Source: Henricia sp. BOLD:AAB3569
Taxonomy: Eukaryota > Echinodermata > Asteroidea > Spinulosida > Echinasteridae
Direction: 5' to 3'
Length of the DNA stretch: 64,000 bases
Assembly (NCBI GenBank): GCA_037783545.1
Contig: JBBELK010000666.1
Span: 1,533,001-1,597,000 of the forward strand
Shown: positions 51,601 through 62,100 of the stretch, one piece after another
How the letters are laid out: the number at the start of each line of letters is the position of its first letter
How positions within the stretch are numbered: the stretch's first letter is position 1
Program-made: the position numbers and the translations under genes
The notes under the pieces: model-generated
What the model saw: only the letters and a program-made list of their open reading frames with translations
Database searches by the model: none
Told to the model about the DNA's origin: nothing

Positions 51601-53147
51601 ACAGCGCCCATGCATTTTGGACCGCGTAGATGCGAACCAAAAATAAGTAAATCGTTTGCAAACGATCTAAATAATTTCATCTTTACGGATTATTTTCTGG
51701 TAAAATTATATCATTTTGAGCGAAAACCTTTCATTGGGTAGTTGCTATTAATTCAATCTTTACTTTCAGAACTTTTCCCCTTTAAACTCGTCGATTACTT
51801 TTTGGGGTCATTGCAAATGATCCACTGGGCCTTTAAACACAATTTGACGTACAATCTTGTCTTGTAACACATTTTACAAATGTTTTGCTAAGCAAATTTG
51901 TGTGCTAAACAGCGCCATGAAATTGGCCCCAGATGCTATTGTCAATCACGGAAAAGGTTAATTGGCTTCCATTTTGTTTCCATTTTAGAGGAACGTGACG
52001 GTGCCGACCAGGGGCCAATTTCATGGCGTTGCTTAGCACAAAAATTTGCTTAGCACAGGATTTATTTGCTTTTTAAAATGGATTACAAGCCAAAATTATA
52101 CACCAACTTGTGTTCTTCGCAAGAGTAGGAGAATACCTTTCAAAACACATCACTTACAATTTTGGCTGGCAATCCATTTTTGCAAAATAAAGCAAACAAA
52201 TCCTGTGCTAAGCAAATTTGTGTGCTAAGCAACGCCATGAAATTGGCCCCAGGGTAAGCTTGTGGATTGACGGTCGAGACAATTTTGGACCCATCCATTT
52301 CCCCATGGGTGTTGAGATTTTTATATCATGTGTCATATTTTTCTCATTACCAGTTTGAAAATTTACAGGGATATCGTCAAAGTTTAGTAAACTAATTTAT
52401 CTGGTTATGTAAATCAGTGCAGTGATTAGACCAATCGTTTTGCTTCCATCCAAATTAGGGATAGCAAGTTTCCTGTTTTTTCCCATATAGGCGTATTTTG
52501 GGGAGGTATTTCAGATGATTGTTAGGTTAGAACAAATCCATTTTTTAAAAATCTGGTCACGCTCCTTTATAAGATGCGATGGCAAAACCAAAGCGAGGAG
52601 GCCATTTTAATAACTCACATGTCATTTATTTCTAGTCGCATGAACTCCAACTTCTAATATAGGTATTCTCCAGAACTTTACTGTCTGCATCTGGAAACAA
52701 ACCTTGTGCACATTCGTAAAGCATCATGGGATTGAATGACAAGGTTGGGAATTTGTATAAACCAATGGGGCTCTTAGGACACAACGTTTTCCAATTTTTT
52801 GTTACCGAGTTGAAAAGTGATAATATAGGTTTTCTCGCTCGAATTCATCAGAAATGCATTCGATTTCCTTTGTGGAAGTACGTATTCAAGTGATTTTGAT
52901 CGGACGCAATTTCTCTGGTTTTTATTCATCTATTGTCACATCGTTTAAATATGAGAACCTGCCCCTGTCATGGTCGCCGTGCAAAGGCTCTATTGATTCA
53001 TTAATTTCACAAAAAGATCAAGGTTTCGGACGTAATATGGACACGCGTATTCGATTCTGTAGTCCGTTTTCCGCATAGATGTAACGACTAATTAACTATT
53101 TTAACAATATGTTGTTTCCTTTCGCAGGGGATGACATCCATTACTAA
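24722..53147 (+). CDS. Small-exon secreted acidic protein gene, eight exons, unnamed
   Basis: Coding exons are 24722-24779, 29536-29580, 42843-42884, 44026-44103, 47285-47341, 50825-50884, 51989-52011 continuing at 52253 beyond a MITE, and 53128-53147. Without the MITE they sum to 384 nt (127 aa plus stop). Every internal exon is phase 1 at both ends, with AG before it and GTATGT, GTAAGC, GTAAAC or GTATGA after it. The product starts with MKSILLLALFVGLASAASL, a signal peptide with a likely cut after ASA. The rest is acidic and charged, with AEKRAED, AEKRAQ and RIRR sites, two Cys and a GDDIHY end. Secretion is inferred from the signal peptide; KR sites make a processed precursor possible, but no amidation signal is evident. 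I recognise no family. A polyadenylation signal AATAAA lies at 53420. Exons may be missing from the long introns. Transcript data would settle the model. Confidence 0.78.
25270..25352. repeat. Direct repeat downstream of the LINE
   Basis: ACAGACAAAGACAAGGACAA occurs twice about 50 bp apart at the 3' side of the LINE, probably part of its tail region. Confidence 0.6.
25420..26790 (-). pseudogene. LINE reverse transcriptase, 3' part (intron 1)
   Basis: The main frame (25420-26583) continues upstream to about 26784 without a stop, giving the polymerase core. Visible motifs: KVVPVFKSGD and NNYRPISIL (fingers), AQFGFRSNHST, FLDLSKAFDTINHEILL, GVPQGSILGPLLFLIYIND and the FADDSNLF active site. A YLNYGLLVWG stretch and a C-terminal KYAGPKLWNSLSEHLK follow. 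This is CR1/jockey-type. There is no endonuclease, and an in-frame stop lies at about 26785, so it is a 5'-truncated copy. The polymerase part itself is uninterrupted, suggesting a recent insertion. It sits antisense within the first intron of the secreted-protein gene. Confidence 0.9.
26791..27085. other. Intron 1 sequence, no gene
   Basis: TTTTAGCCCTTTGG and its complement around 26862-26935, and ACACGGGTATTTGGACC with its complement around 26980-27080, form imperfect hairpins. No exon with the correct phase was found. Confidence 0.4.
27083..27190. mobile_element. MITE of the GCTCGTCAGCAATGCGCGC family, degraded copy
   Basis: AAAGGCACAGGCTCGTCAGC and an interior ATACGCAGCTCCAT match better-preserved copies at 43466-43594 and 49398-49533. 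The right end is eroded. Confidence 0.65.
27690..27930. repeat. Fold-back repeat of TTCGCCC words
   Basis: The left half repeats ACCATTCCGCCCTTAAC-like units. The right half carries GGGCGAAGTGG-like units in the opposite sense. A low-complexity inverted element with no coding function. Confidence 0.6.
27931..28368. other. Intron 1 sequence, no gene
   Basis: Contains CATGAGACGAAAAC near 27940. No exon seen. Confidence 0.4.
28370..28482. mobile_element. Palindromic MITE, CGATTTCACGAAAC family
   Basis: Ends CCGATTTCACGAAACTTTAC and its complement, with interior CGCAATTGCGCAAG. A related copy lies at 31201-31356. Confidence 0.75.
28676..29312. mobile_element. Composite inverted-repeat element in intron 1, TATA duplication
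   Basis: The left end CACCAATCCGGTAACTAAGG pairs with the right end CCTTAGTTACCGGATTGGTG. A second left end starts at about 28928, so two copies are joined in direct orientation. TATA flanks both sides. The paralogous intron at about 47093-47103 reads CTATACCATGTTCCC with no element and gives the empty site. The interior has GCGTCGCGTGTACGCGAATG repeats at 29067-29150. Confidence 0.85.
29536..29580 (+). CDS. Exon 2 of the secreted-protein gene
   Basis: The acceptor ends ATATAG, and the donor is GTATGT. The 45 nt encode DEEQYKLSDELCAR after the split glycine. It is paralogous to exon 5 (shared EEQ and ELC), including about 225 bp of upstream and 210 bp of downstream intron. Confidence 0.8.
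29621..29719. repeat. Intron hairpin beside exon 2
   Basis: GTTTTGCATAAATTTGGTT pairs with AACCAAATTTATGCAAAAC across about 60 bp. The same hairpin follows exon 5 at 47382-47480, so it was present before the exon module was copied. Confidence 0.75.
29860..30420. other. Intron 2 sequence, no gene
   Basis: No exon of matching phase recognised. Confidence 0.4.
30427..30667. mobile_element. Palindromic MITE with TGATAGCTTTC-like ends
   Basis: ATAGATAGCTTTCGACCACG through CATTGTGGAAG pairs imperfectly with CTTCCACAATG through AAAGCTATCAATAG. It is about 240 bp and non-coding. Confidence 0.65.
30670..30938. mobile_element. MITE with CCGTATTCCTGAACG ends
   Basis: GACCGTATTCCTGAACGCG on the left pairs with CGTTCAGGAATACGGCC on the right, and GAGGGCGCT cores lie just inside. 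It abuts the previous element. Confidence 0.7.
30941..31664. mobile_element. Inverted-repeat element with TAGACCGATCCAGTAA ends
   Basis: ATAGACCGATCCAGTAAACT at about 30939 pairs with AGCTTACTGGATCGGTCTAT at about 31645. It holds a nested CGATTTCACGAAAC-family MITE at 31201-31356. Confidence 0.75.
31201..31356. mobile_element. Nested palindromic MITE, CGATTTCACGAAAC family
   Basis: Ends TCGATTTCACGAAAC and GTTTCGTGAAATCGG. TGCAG occurs on both flanks, a possible 5-bp duplication. The interior shows GCGCAAG words as in the 28370 copy. Confidence 0.7.
31670..32745. other. Intron 2 sequence, no gene
   Basis: AT-rich with many short TAGTCATGA-type inverted words around 31860-31990. No coding region recognised. 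Confidence 0.4.
32750..34690 (-). pseudogene. Decayed LINE ORF2 (linker, reverse transcriptase, C-terminus)
   Basis: Reading on the minus strand: SQSWDEVRGANGTQAK and KPWMTDRVKNLIQLRQ in the linker; GGPDNIPQRML, LAYVIPVPKQ and LRPISLTGS; LVLTDFSKAFDVIDHN; GVSQGTILALIIF; the KYVDDLTIG active site; then YIRPVLEYAAPLWN and QKRACRCIL. The order is that of a CR1/L2-like non-LTR retrotransposon. Breaks: an in-frame TGA at about 34145, a frameshift near 33870 before FIQGYIDCRQYG, and a one-base frameshift near 33227. The endonuclease is absent. It differs from the 25420 LINE and belongs to a second family. It is dead and antisense in intron 2. Confidence 0.9.
34691..36220. other. Intron 2 sequence; a partial MITE near 35660-35825
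   Basis: The stretch at about 35660-35825, with TTTCCTGTTTTATTCCCATGG, is a diverged copy of the AGGAGCGTAACC element at 43595. The plus-strand ORF at 34931-35266 has no recognisable domain and is probably chance. Confidence 0.45.
36221..36403 (-). pseudogene. Relic of a DDE-type (DDE_Tnp_4-like) transposase C-terminus
   Basis: The minus frame gives QTIARLCVHVQRAIRYRKVK, then GFHLIDV and VCCILTNFNGPLF before a stop. This resembles the C-terminal end of DDE_Tnp_4 transposases (Harbinger-like and related), where IA.LRIHVERAI.RIK is followed by VC..LTN. Only about 60 codons survive. The open frame just upstream (36404-36634) is separated by one stop and is not clearly homologous. Confidence 0.6.
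36640..38240. other. Intron 2 sequence, no gene
   Basis: AT-rich, then CG-richer from 37600. Short ORFs without recognisable motifs. No phase 1 exon with convincing splice sites. Confidence 0.4.
38245..38885 (-). mobile_element. Possible solo LTR
   Basis: On the minus strand the segment starts TGTAGGATGATTC and has a TATA box (GTATAAGAAGCC) near 38833. A CAGTCAGTTCTCAGTC initiator-like region follows, then a polyadenylation-like ATTAAA near 38310 and a CA near 38245. A 5-bp target duplication was not found, so this is only a candidate. The minus ORF 38360-38584 lies inside it. Confidence 0.3.
38890..39796. other. Intron 2 sequence, no gene
   Basis: Short palindromes AAGTCATAATTATGACTT near 39745-39790. 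No exon recognised. Confidence 0.4.
39799..40216. mobile_element. Inverted-repeat element with CTTTTTCCAAATCTCG ends
   Basis: The left CCTTTTCCAAATCTCGACTC pairs with the right GAGATTTGGAAAAAGG. The interior repeats GGCTCCGGCTCC and GAGACGGAGTCGGAGAC words on opposite sides. Confidence 0.75.
40273..40402. mobile_element. Minimal TAG-hairpin element, 130 bp, 9-bp duplication
   Basis: Begins TAGTCTTGGCCCAAGACTA and ends with its complement. It is flanked by the perfect 9-bp repeat AACAGTTGC at 40264-40272 and 40403-40411. It is the same unit that forms each arm of the 18812-19510 element. Confidence 0.9.
40454..42205. repeat. 30-bp minisatellite, about 55 full units
   Basis: The unit reads GAATTACCCAACTGTTGAG then A or T, then ACATGTACTA. 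Units are almost identical apart from this A/T position, which alternates irregularly, and one ACATG-to-AAATG change near 41783. Edge units are 24 bp long and lack six bases of the GTACATGTAC palindrome, so they look ancestral. Since 30 is a multiple of three, frames stay open on both strands. The array is in intron 2. Confidence 0.95.
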
Positions 53148-56100
53148 AATGGATACTTCATGATCTTGGAGTCGAGCCAATCAAGAGGATGTCTCAATCT
53201 GCATTGGCAGCAGTCTTTAGTTTTGTAGGTGTATAGGTGGTGGTTTAATTTGTCAATAGATTAGGGCTGTTCTATTAAAAGGGATTACATCATGTAATTG
53301 CTTTCAGGTACGTTTGAACTGGTACAAAATGTGAAATTATTTTACGTTTCAGTACTATTCTGCTTTTAGCAGTTGCGATTTAATCAGACGAAGAGTATTG
53401 AGCGAATGGTTAAGGAGAAAATAAATATAACGCCAATTTTTTTCTGAGAGACTTTGGGGGGCACCGGTAAGAAAATTTGCAGACATCCATACGGGGAGTA
53501 GATATTGTCGTTTTTTGATTTATTTCAAGTCCGTGATCGCGTATACTTCACCAATTCTGGGAAGTACCCTATGCATAACTGGTACATTATACACGAAGTC
53601 AGACTTGAAATAAGTCTAAAAATGACAGGACCTACCCCCGTATAGTGGATGTCTGCACATTTTCTTACCGGTACCCCCTGGACAACCCACCTTTAAAAGT
53701 AACTTTCTCACCGTAAAAGGTGTTCATATTGCATTTCATGTGTCAATTAATTTTGTGGAGTTAGGTAATAGACCGTATCGAATATCCGCCATTTCGTGGG
53801 GCACCTTTTGTTACTTAAACCGTTCAACAATGGAAGCACAATATGTGCATCCATGCATGTCCTCAAGGAACAAATAAACTGCCCCACGAAATGGCGGCTA
53901 TTCGATACGGTCTATACCGTATTTTACAAAACACGGAAGTTGTACAGGAGGAATGTATATGTAACTTCAAAAGACGACTTTATTTTTATATGAAGATGAC
54001 AAGGACGTGAATACATTAATCTGGAAGTACTTGAACTGCATGGAACTTTAGTGGTATTGAGGAATTTCAAAATGAAAAGACGTGTGATGTAATACAATGG
54101 CTCAGCATCTGAAGCAAGGCTGCCAGTGTTAATTTGAAATTTGTCATGGAGTCAGTTTCGCTATTCTTGTCATGCATGGGGAGTGTTCTGTTCCGATATG
54201 GTGGCCGCCATTTTGGCTCGGCGTTGAGATGCCGAGTTCACACCATCGCCAGATCTGTATGTTGGTTGTCCGATGTGGTGTTTTGGCCAAAAAGGTGGAC
54301 GAATTTCCCCTTTGCAAGCAATTTCACAACTGGTATATACAGTCTCGGGGTTTCTCAACACATTTTACCTAATCGTACGAAATTCGTCGCAAAGTAGAAG
54401 GCCGACTTAAGTCATGTCTTGGGTCCGTTAACGTCTTGTAGCAAGATCAGTAATTGTATAAGCACAATACAATACATGCTGATGTGTAAATGCATAACTG
54501 GAATAAAATAAAGCAATACCCAAAATAATGTCAAAATGGTCTTTATTTAAGAGTTGTAAACCATTTAAAGGTGCATTCTCCCCTGGATTCCTTGGAAATT
54601 GTATATCTTTTAAATTTCTCAAATCTGTAACATGGCCATCGCTAAATAAAATTTGCGCCAATTTAACCGGATTGGAAAACGGTTAAAATGGCGTCATCTC
54701 CATGTGTGATTGAGGATGAGGTTAATACAATCAACCTGTGTACAAGTCGGCTCATAGCTCGGATCCGTTGCACAGACTGCCATGACGGGGGACAAGTTTT
54801 CGTATTTAAATGATGCGACAATGATGCACGGTGACTGTCCCCTGTCATGGCCGCCAATGCAAAGGGTCCATTCGTTTCTAGAAAACAATGAAAATCTGTG
54901 TCCATGCTTTCAAGAAATTGTGCGAAGCTATACTGGTCATTCTATCAATTTGGGGTCCAACGAGTAGCCGCTATCTTGTTGGGCAATCTTTGTTATTTAA
55001 ATTGGTCAACAATGTAAGCACAGAATGCAGGTCCTTAAGGAACACAGGGATGTGACTGTTTCGGTGTTTCCGGAACTTTCTTTTGTCTCATTGGTTTGTG
55101 ACAAAGATTATTCAGGGAAAAACCGGAACAAATCACATTCCTGGGAACAAAGAAACTGCCCCACAAGATGGCAGCTATTCTATACCACGGTTTCCAGGGA
55201 CTTGGTTATGATTTCCAAAAGAAAGAAAAGGCGCAAATTATAGACACCATGCGTCATGCACGAGTATAGGCACTTTGTGGATCTATTGTCACATCATTTA
55301 AATATAAAAGCTTCCCCCTGTCATGGCTGCTGATGCAAGGGTCCATACTCGCACCGAAAGATCGAGAGTGCTGAGATGTAACATTTTATCAGTCAGTATT
55401 ACTTGTATGAAAACCTCTTGTGGCAAGGCTGACTGTAGCAGCATTCGAGAGAGCCGCTGAGGCAGGGTGCGCCATTCTACCTAAAGTGTCCCCTGAACTT
55501 CTGCATTGTTATTTTAAGACTTGCGGTTCCAAAGGTCAGCCCATCCCACTAGGCTTAAAGGTCAGCCCATCCCATACTGGTTTAAACAAAATTAGATTTC
55601 TGAGAGCTCTTAACAACGATAATTCAGAAACGGGAAATGTCGCATTTCATTGCTGTGAGAATCACTTACTAGTAGTTCAAGCAAGTCCACTTGGACCTAG
55701 ACGAAATCATTAAAGCGGAACAGTCTTAAAAGCAATTTCAAAGTGAAACCGTTGCCTTGACCACTGGAGCTTCGCATCTTCCAAACAGCCAAGAGCTCAG
55801 AGAGGCACTTTAGGTAGAGTGCAGTGGCGCACCCTGCCTCAGCGGCTCTTACCTCTGTAAGAGCCGCTGAGGCAGGGTGCATTCAGCCTTGCCACAAAGC
55901 TGTTCGAATATGTACACGTTACTGACCGATAAAATAAGCTACATCTATCAGCCTCGTTGATCTTTTCGTCGGAGTGTTATTTTTCGTCTCCTTTCCCACC
56001 ACGACCCTTTTTGATCTGGAGGAATGTAAGAATGCACATCATTATACCACATCTGACGTCACAGAGGAATGGAACTAGTAATAGTGACCTGCCGCAAAAT

Positions 56101-59100
56101 AATGAAGGATGTTTTCCATCTTTTGCTTTTTGAGATAAATATATGTACATGTACATGTATATACCTATGTCAGATTAAAGAGTAATCAATGGGCTTTCCG
56201 TTAATAAAATGTTTTATGGCTATATAATAAGAAGAGTTTTCGAGAAAACGATGTTAAAATAATTTTCCCACGCCACCAACGCGCTTCAGTCAAATTTCTC
56301 CTTTCGATTATGCGTTTATGGAAAAACCTAATGTCGAGTGTGATGGACTTATTGGGGAATCCCCATCAAGGCGCCTACACTGAAATTACCTCTGATCAAA
56401 GGGCTCCATTAAATCACTCCATACACTCCATCTCAATTCTTTGGGGAGTATACAGTACTGCTGGGCGACTGGTGGATTTTGCTACTCGCGAGTAGTTGCA
56501 GCAATTACTCGCGAGTAATCGATTAATCGCGAGTAGTTGGCAAAGTATCAGAAGGGAGGAAAACACAAAATGCATGTTTGTGTGTATAAGTAACCAATTG
56601 TACAGCGGAAAATTTACGAGCAGCGCAATGAAACAATAAGCCCTTTTGAGGTATGGCGGATACCATACCTGTCGCTAGAGGGCGCACTGTCATTTGGGTA
56701 AACGCATCTAAAAATGGCAGACGGTTACCGTAGCGTGTACGTTGTTGTATTAAAATGCTTATCAAAACTTCATCTGTTTGATTGTTTAGAGATAACTTGA
56801 CGACCAATATTGTACGTGGTTTTGGAAATAGGATAATTGTCTATTGTATAAGAACAACTTTTGGTCTGTTTGTGGCAGATTTTGATCGTTTTCGTTATTG
56901 TTTTGCCTAGCATACGTGAAAAACGTCGTACTTCAAAAAATGCTGATTCGTTCACGCACGTTTCTAAAGCCCGATAGGGTAAGAATTGATAACTTAACCC
57001 TTTCATTCCCGAAGGCGCCAAAAGGAGCCCTTTGTTTTTTTCGCTTTAATCCCAAAGGCACCAAATGGTGCCCGAGATTGTCTTTCAGTTGAGACCCAAG
57101 GCGACTTTTGTCACCACCTGCAAATGCTTTCAGAGTTTTTTGGTTTGGCGCCCTCTATTGGCATGAATGAAGACGGTTCAAGTTTTACACGCGCGCCCGC
57201 CCTATATAAATTCACAAAACTAAAAAGGGACAACAATAGGTGGGTTTGCCGTGAATACATAAAAGGGGAGGACGCACAGTACAGACGCCATTTGCATCCT
57301 GAAACTATGATGGCAACAGACGTCGATGGCATGTTGGCCGAAATTTTGGCAGACAGTGGCTCAGAATCAGATGAAGGTTCCATTCAAGATGAGTCTTCTG
57401 ACGACGATCCCGAAACGGCAGAAGACGGCATTACTGCAGCATTTCGTGAGGTAATAATGGAATTCGGTAATAATTAATACTAATTCTTTGGTGAACATTA
57501 TCAGCAGCATGATCGGTGTTATGTTAATGAATCAATTAGGCTAATGTAATTCACCAGGCCCAGTATTTTTGTAGGCCCACCCCTAACGTCGGCCTATATA
57601 GGTCTATGGGGTTACAAATGCTGAAATTGAGAAATGTACATCATTACATGTAGTTAAAAAATGGCTCAATCAGTCTTGGTGACCAAATCCCTCCCCCCCC
57701 CCCCCCCTCCCCCCCTCTGAAAATCTGAAAGTAATTCCCAACATTCCTACAACACAAAAGAAGGGGGCTGTCCCGCTTGCCAAATATCTTGCAAATGCTA
57801 TAAGCTGCTTTGAAAGAAATGAGGAAATTTGCATCTTCAAAATTTCGCATAAAATTGAACAGTTATTGGCAACGACCTTAATAGAGGGTGCCATTTTTTT
57901 CTTGTTTCCTTGTTTGCAACTACAAAGATTATACTCTAATGTTATAGTTTGTTTTTGTTGCAGCTTACCGACCAACCTGACCACCTGCCAAAATCGAGCA
58001 AGACTGCGAAGGTAGATTTCCGATCCGGTTGGGAGCAACGAGACCATTTCCAGTGTCCGACTGTGCCCTCCACGGGGAATCCTGGCCCGACCGGCGACTT
58101 TGCTACGCTCTCAGCAGTGGAGATCTTCAAGCTGTATTTCTGTGACCTTGTGTGGCAGATGCTGGTGAACGAGACTAATCGCTATGCGCAACAAACAATA
58201 GACTCTAACCCTGATAAACAAGTTTCCTGGCACCCGACCAATATTCCAGAAATGATGGCATTTGTGGCACTTATCGTTGCTATGGGCATGAACAAATCAT
58301 CTCAATATAGAATGTACTGGTCGACATCTGAACTGTTTAGCTTGCCATTCTATCCGTCGATCATGTCACGCAATCGGTTCCTTTCAATTCTGAGATTCTT
58401 TCACATATCCAATAACCAAATTGCTCAGACAGCCTCGGCTAAACGTGATAAACTTTCCAAAGTTCGACCCTTGATAGAAGTACTCGTCCCGAAGTTTCTA
58501 AACCTGTATAACCCTGCGCAGAATTTGTCTCCAGACGAGAGCATGTTAAAATTCAAGGGACGATTAAGTTTTGTTCAGTACATGCCGAAAAAACCAATCA
58601 AACGGGGTATGAAAGCCTTCTCCCTGAATGAATCAAAAACAGGGTACACATGTAATTGGAAACTATACACGGGAAGTGAGAACACCCAAACTGTTTATGT
58701 TGCACACATAAGTTCAGACTGCCCGCATCCAAACATATAGTCTTGATGCAAGACCGAGTTCGCGATCCCCACATTGTTCATTTTAGCCGCCAGAGGGCGT
58801 ACCTACACTTACAACGTGAACTCGAAAACTCGGTCTTGATTACTCCGTAAGAAAAAAGTTCGATAACCTTAATGGAAGACATGAATAATTAAACAGCAAG
58901 GTCAAAAATTATGGGCGCCTGCGTAGAAGAGAAAGCGATGCCTCCATAATTAGGTCATGTGGGATGGTAACTTGCCGTGTACATTTTGTACGTGTGCAGT
59001 GCTAGTGATTCACCGTGCCGCGCGAAAATGATATCGGGCCGTTTTCGTGCAGTGACCGTGGTGCATTGCCTGCCGAGAAGCGGCATTTCTCGGTACGAGT

Positions 59101-62100
59101 GCGCGCCCAGCCCAGCCCGGTGACTTCCTGTCCCCGGCCGGGGGTGCCTGTCCGTGTAGATTAAGACCCAATGCCATGGCCAAAACATTGAACAATGTTG
59201 GACAACAGTGGGAAAAAATCTAAAAATCATGAAAATTTCTCTCTCTTAGTTTTTACACCATGGTTTTTACAACTAAACTAAAATTTTACATGGTTTTATA
59301 ACAATGGAAATCCAGGCTGGGGGCCTAAAATCAGACATGTCATAATTTTATTTCTCATTTTTATCATCAAACTTGTTCTAACATACATTGTTTATTTTTC
59401 ATTTAATACAAAATAAAGACGTTTATAGTGGTCGGATATGGAATTCAACCTACAAATTCAAATTATTTCTGCACTTGAAGTCAAATATTGAACTAATGAA
59501 TCAGACAATGTTGACGAACATTTCCTTGGACAATGTTGGACAGCAGTGGGAAAAAATCTAAAAATCATGAAAATTTCTCTCACTTAGTTTTTACACCATG
59601 GTTTTTACAACTAAACTAAAATTTTACATGGTTTTATAACAATGGAAATCCAGGCTGGGGGCCTAAAATCAGACATGTCATAATTTTATTTCTCATTTTT
59701 ATCATCAAACTTGTTCTAACATACATTGTTTATTTTTCATTTAATACAAAATAAAGACGTTTATAGTGGTCGGATATGGAATTCAACCTACAAATTCAAA
59801 TTATTTCTGCACTTGAAGTCAAATATTGAACTAATGAATCAGACAATGTTGACGAACATTTCCTTGGACAATGTTGGACAGCAGTGGGAAAAAATCTAAA
59901 AATCATGAAAATTTCTCTCTCTTAGTTTTTACACCATGGTTTTTACAACTAAACTAAAATTTTACATGGTTTTATAACAATGGAAATCCAGGCTGGGGGC
60001 CTAAAATCAGACATGTCATAATTTTATTTCTCATTTTTATCATCAAACTTGTTCTAACATGCATTGTTTATTTTTCATTTACAGAATAAAGACGTTTATA
60101 AGTGGTCGGATATGGAATTCAACCTAAAAATTCAAATTATTTCTGCAAATATTAAACTAATGAATCAGACAATGTTGACGAACATTTCCATTTTGTTTTT
60201 AGTTAACCAAACTGTGCAAATTTCCTTCAAGGGCTTCTGTCCTATCTACAAAGTAGTTTGCTGTTGTTCCCTGGAATTCGTAAAAACAGCTTCATATCCA
60301 CAAAATTAATGGGCCTTCTCAAAGCATTCTCCTCAAAGCACTGAAAATGGTGAAATTTTAAACATTTAGTAAACTAATAAACATCAAATTTAAATTTGTT
60401 CCATTAAACGTTATTCCAGTATATTTTCGGAGGCTTATGCAAGCAAGTTGCTCTAATTAATTTTCTGCAATTCTGCTTGCTGTAAAAACAAAAACATGCA
60501 CGAAGAATCAGAAAAAAAGTATTGTTTTAAATAGGCCGTAAAAGGTCGATCCTTGGGTCACAACAATTTGCCTTATTTTTTGTTGGCCTAAATGAAAATC
60601 AAATGGGTCATATTTGACTTTAGAAAATGTACAATTACTTTTGTAATGTACAATTACTTCAAACATTGTGTACAAAGCATGTGATAGTGAGTGAAATTAG
60701 TAGTTTTTAAGAAAGTGGGTGGTTCTTCACTCAGATTAATTCACTCCTAAATTTTGGTTTTTTTCTATCATATCTGAACTAACTGATGCTTGCAAGTCAT
60801 TTTAGTGAAAAATAGTAGTGGATAACTTCTCTGAAATCGTTTAGCACTTTTTTTTTTTACCGAAGCCAATAATATGACAAGCATGCCATAGTATAGAGGA
60901 GAAGAAAACAATCCCAGTCGTTTTCTTCCTCCATGCGTAAGCGATGAAATAAAATCGTGACCAAGCAGAAAATGCCCCAAGAAAATCTCTAAATGCCAGT
61001 CTTTGATAGCCTTTGAACTTTTCGATTCCCAACTTGGAACGAAAATGCTTCGTCTTCACTGGCCGCCCAATCATCACACCCGACCGTAGACCCGTTCACG
61101 GGTCTAACCCCACCGTACGAGCAACGCAGGCCGGCAAGCGGCAAGGCCCGGACGTACGGTACAGGCGAGCCACTGAGTGCAACGCGCAAGATAGCTTTGT
61201 CCGTGGACAACGTGTTTGCCTCATATCATGTTTGCCCGCTGACTGCTGATCGATCGATCGATCAGCGACTGGAAAAGCAGCGACATTTGTATGCACTGTC
61301 CTGTCCAGTGTGTACTCTGGGTACCAGACAGACCAGAGCTGTTGTGAATTATGGAAATTAGATGACGTCACGCATTTCAACGTGTCACACAAAGGTATGC
61401 CAGGAATTCGCTCGGTATTTTGCGAGCGATTTATACGGAATATGAAAGACTGTCTTTTCGACTGTATTTCAGGTGCGCCCTCTGGCGGCCAATGGTGAAT
61501 AGTCTATGTACATCGTGTATTGCGCGCAAAAAGGCAGTCTTTCCGAAAGACTACCAAACATACTGACCAAGCCCGCAAAATTAGTCATTGATCTGGTCCA
61601 GGGACTTGAGAATAAGGGTCATATACTATATTGTGACAATTACTTCAATAGCCCAGCTCTTGTAGCTGAACTGTCTGAACTAGGATTCGGGTGTTGTGGT
61701 ACTGTTCGGTACATGACCCAGGGGATTCCCCATGTTGCGAACCCCAAAAAACACAAAATGAAGAGAGAAGATGTCCCCCTTTTTTGGGTAAAAGGTGGGC
61801 AGTTGTGTATCGTTTGGCAAGACAAAAAATCGGTAACACTTTTAACAAATATCGGGAACTCTGATGTGTCAAAAAAGCAAATTCGTTGCAAGAAGAGCAC
61901 AAGTGGATTTCGTGACGTTCTGAAGCCAAATTGTGTTGACCTGTATAATTTGAATATGGGAGGTACTGATGTTGCAGATCAATGTTTTCAGTACTACAAT
62001 CATACGCACAGGAGTTTAAAATGGTGGAAACGAATTTTTTTCCGTATGCTCGATATTTGTATTGTCAATAGCCGAGTAATTTTTAACGGCATAGAGGGCA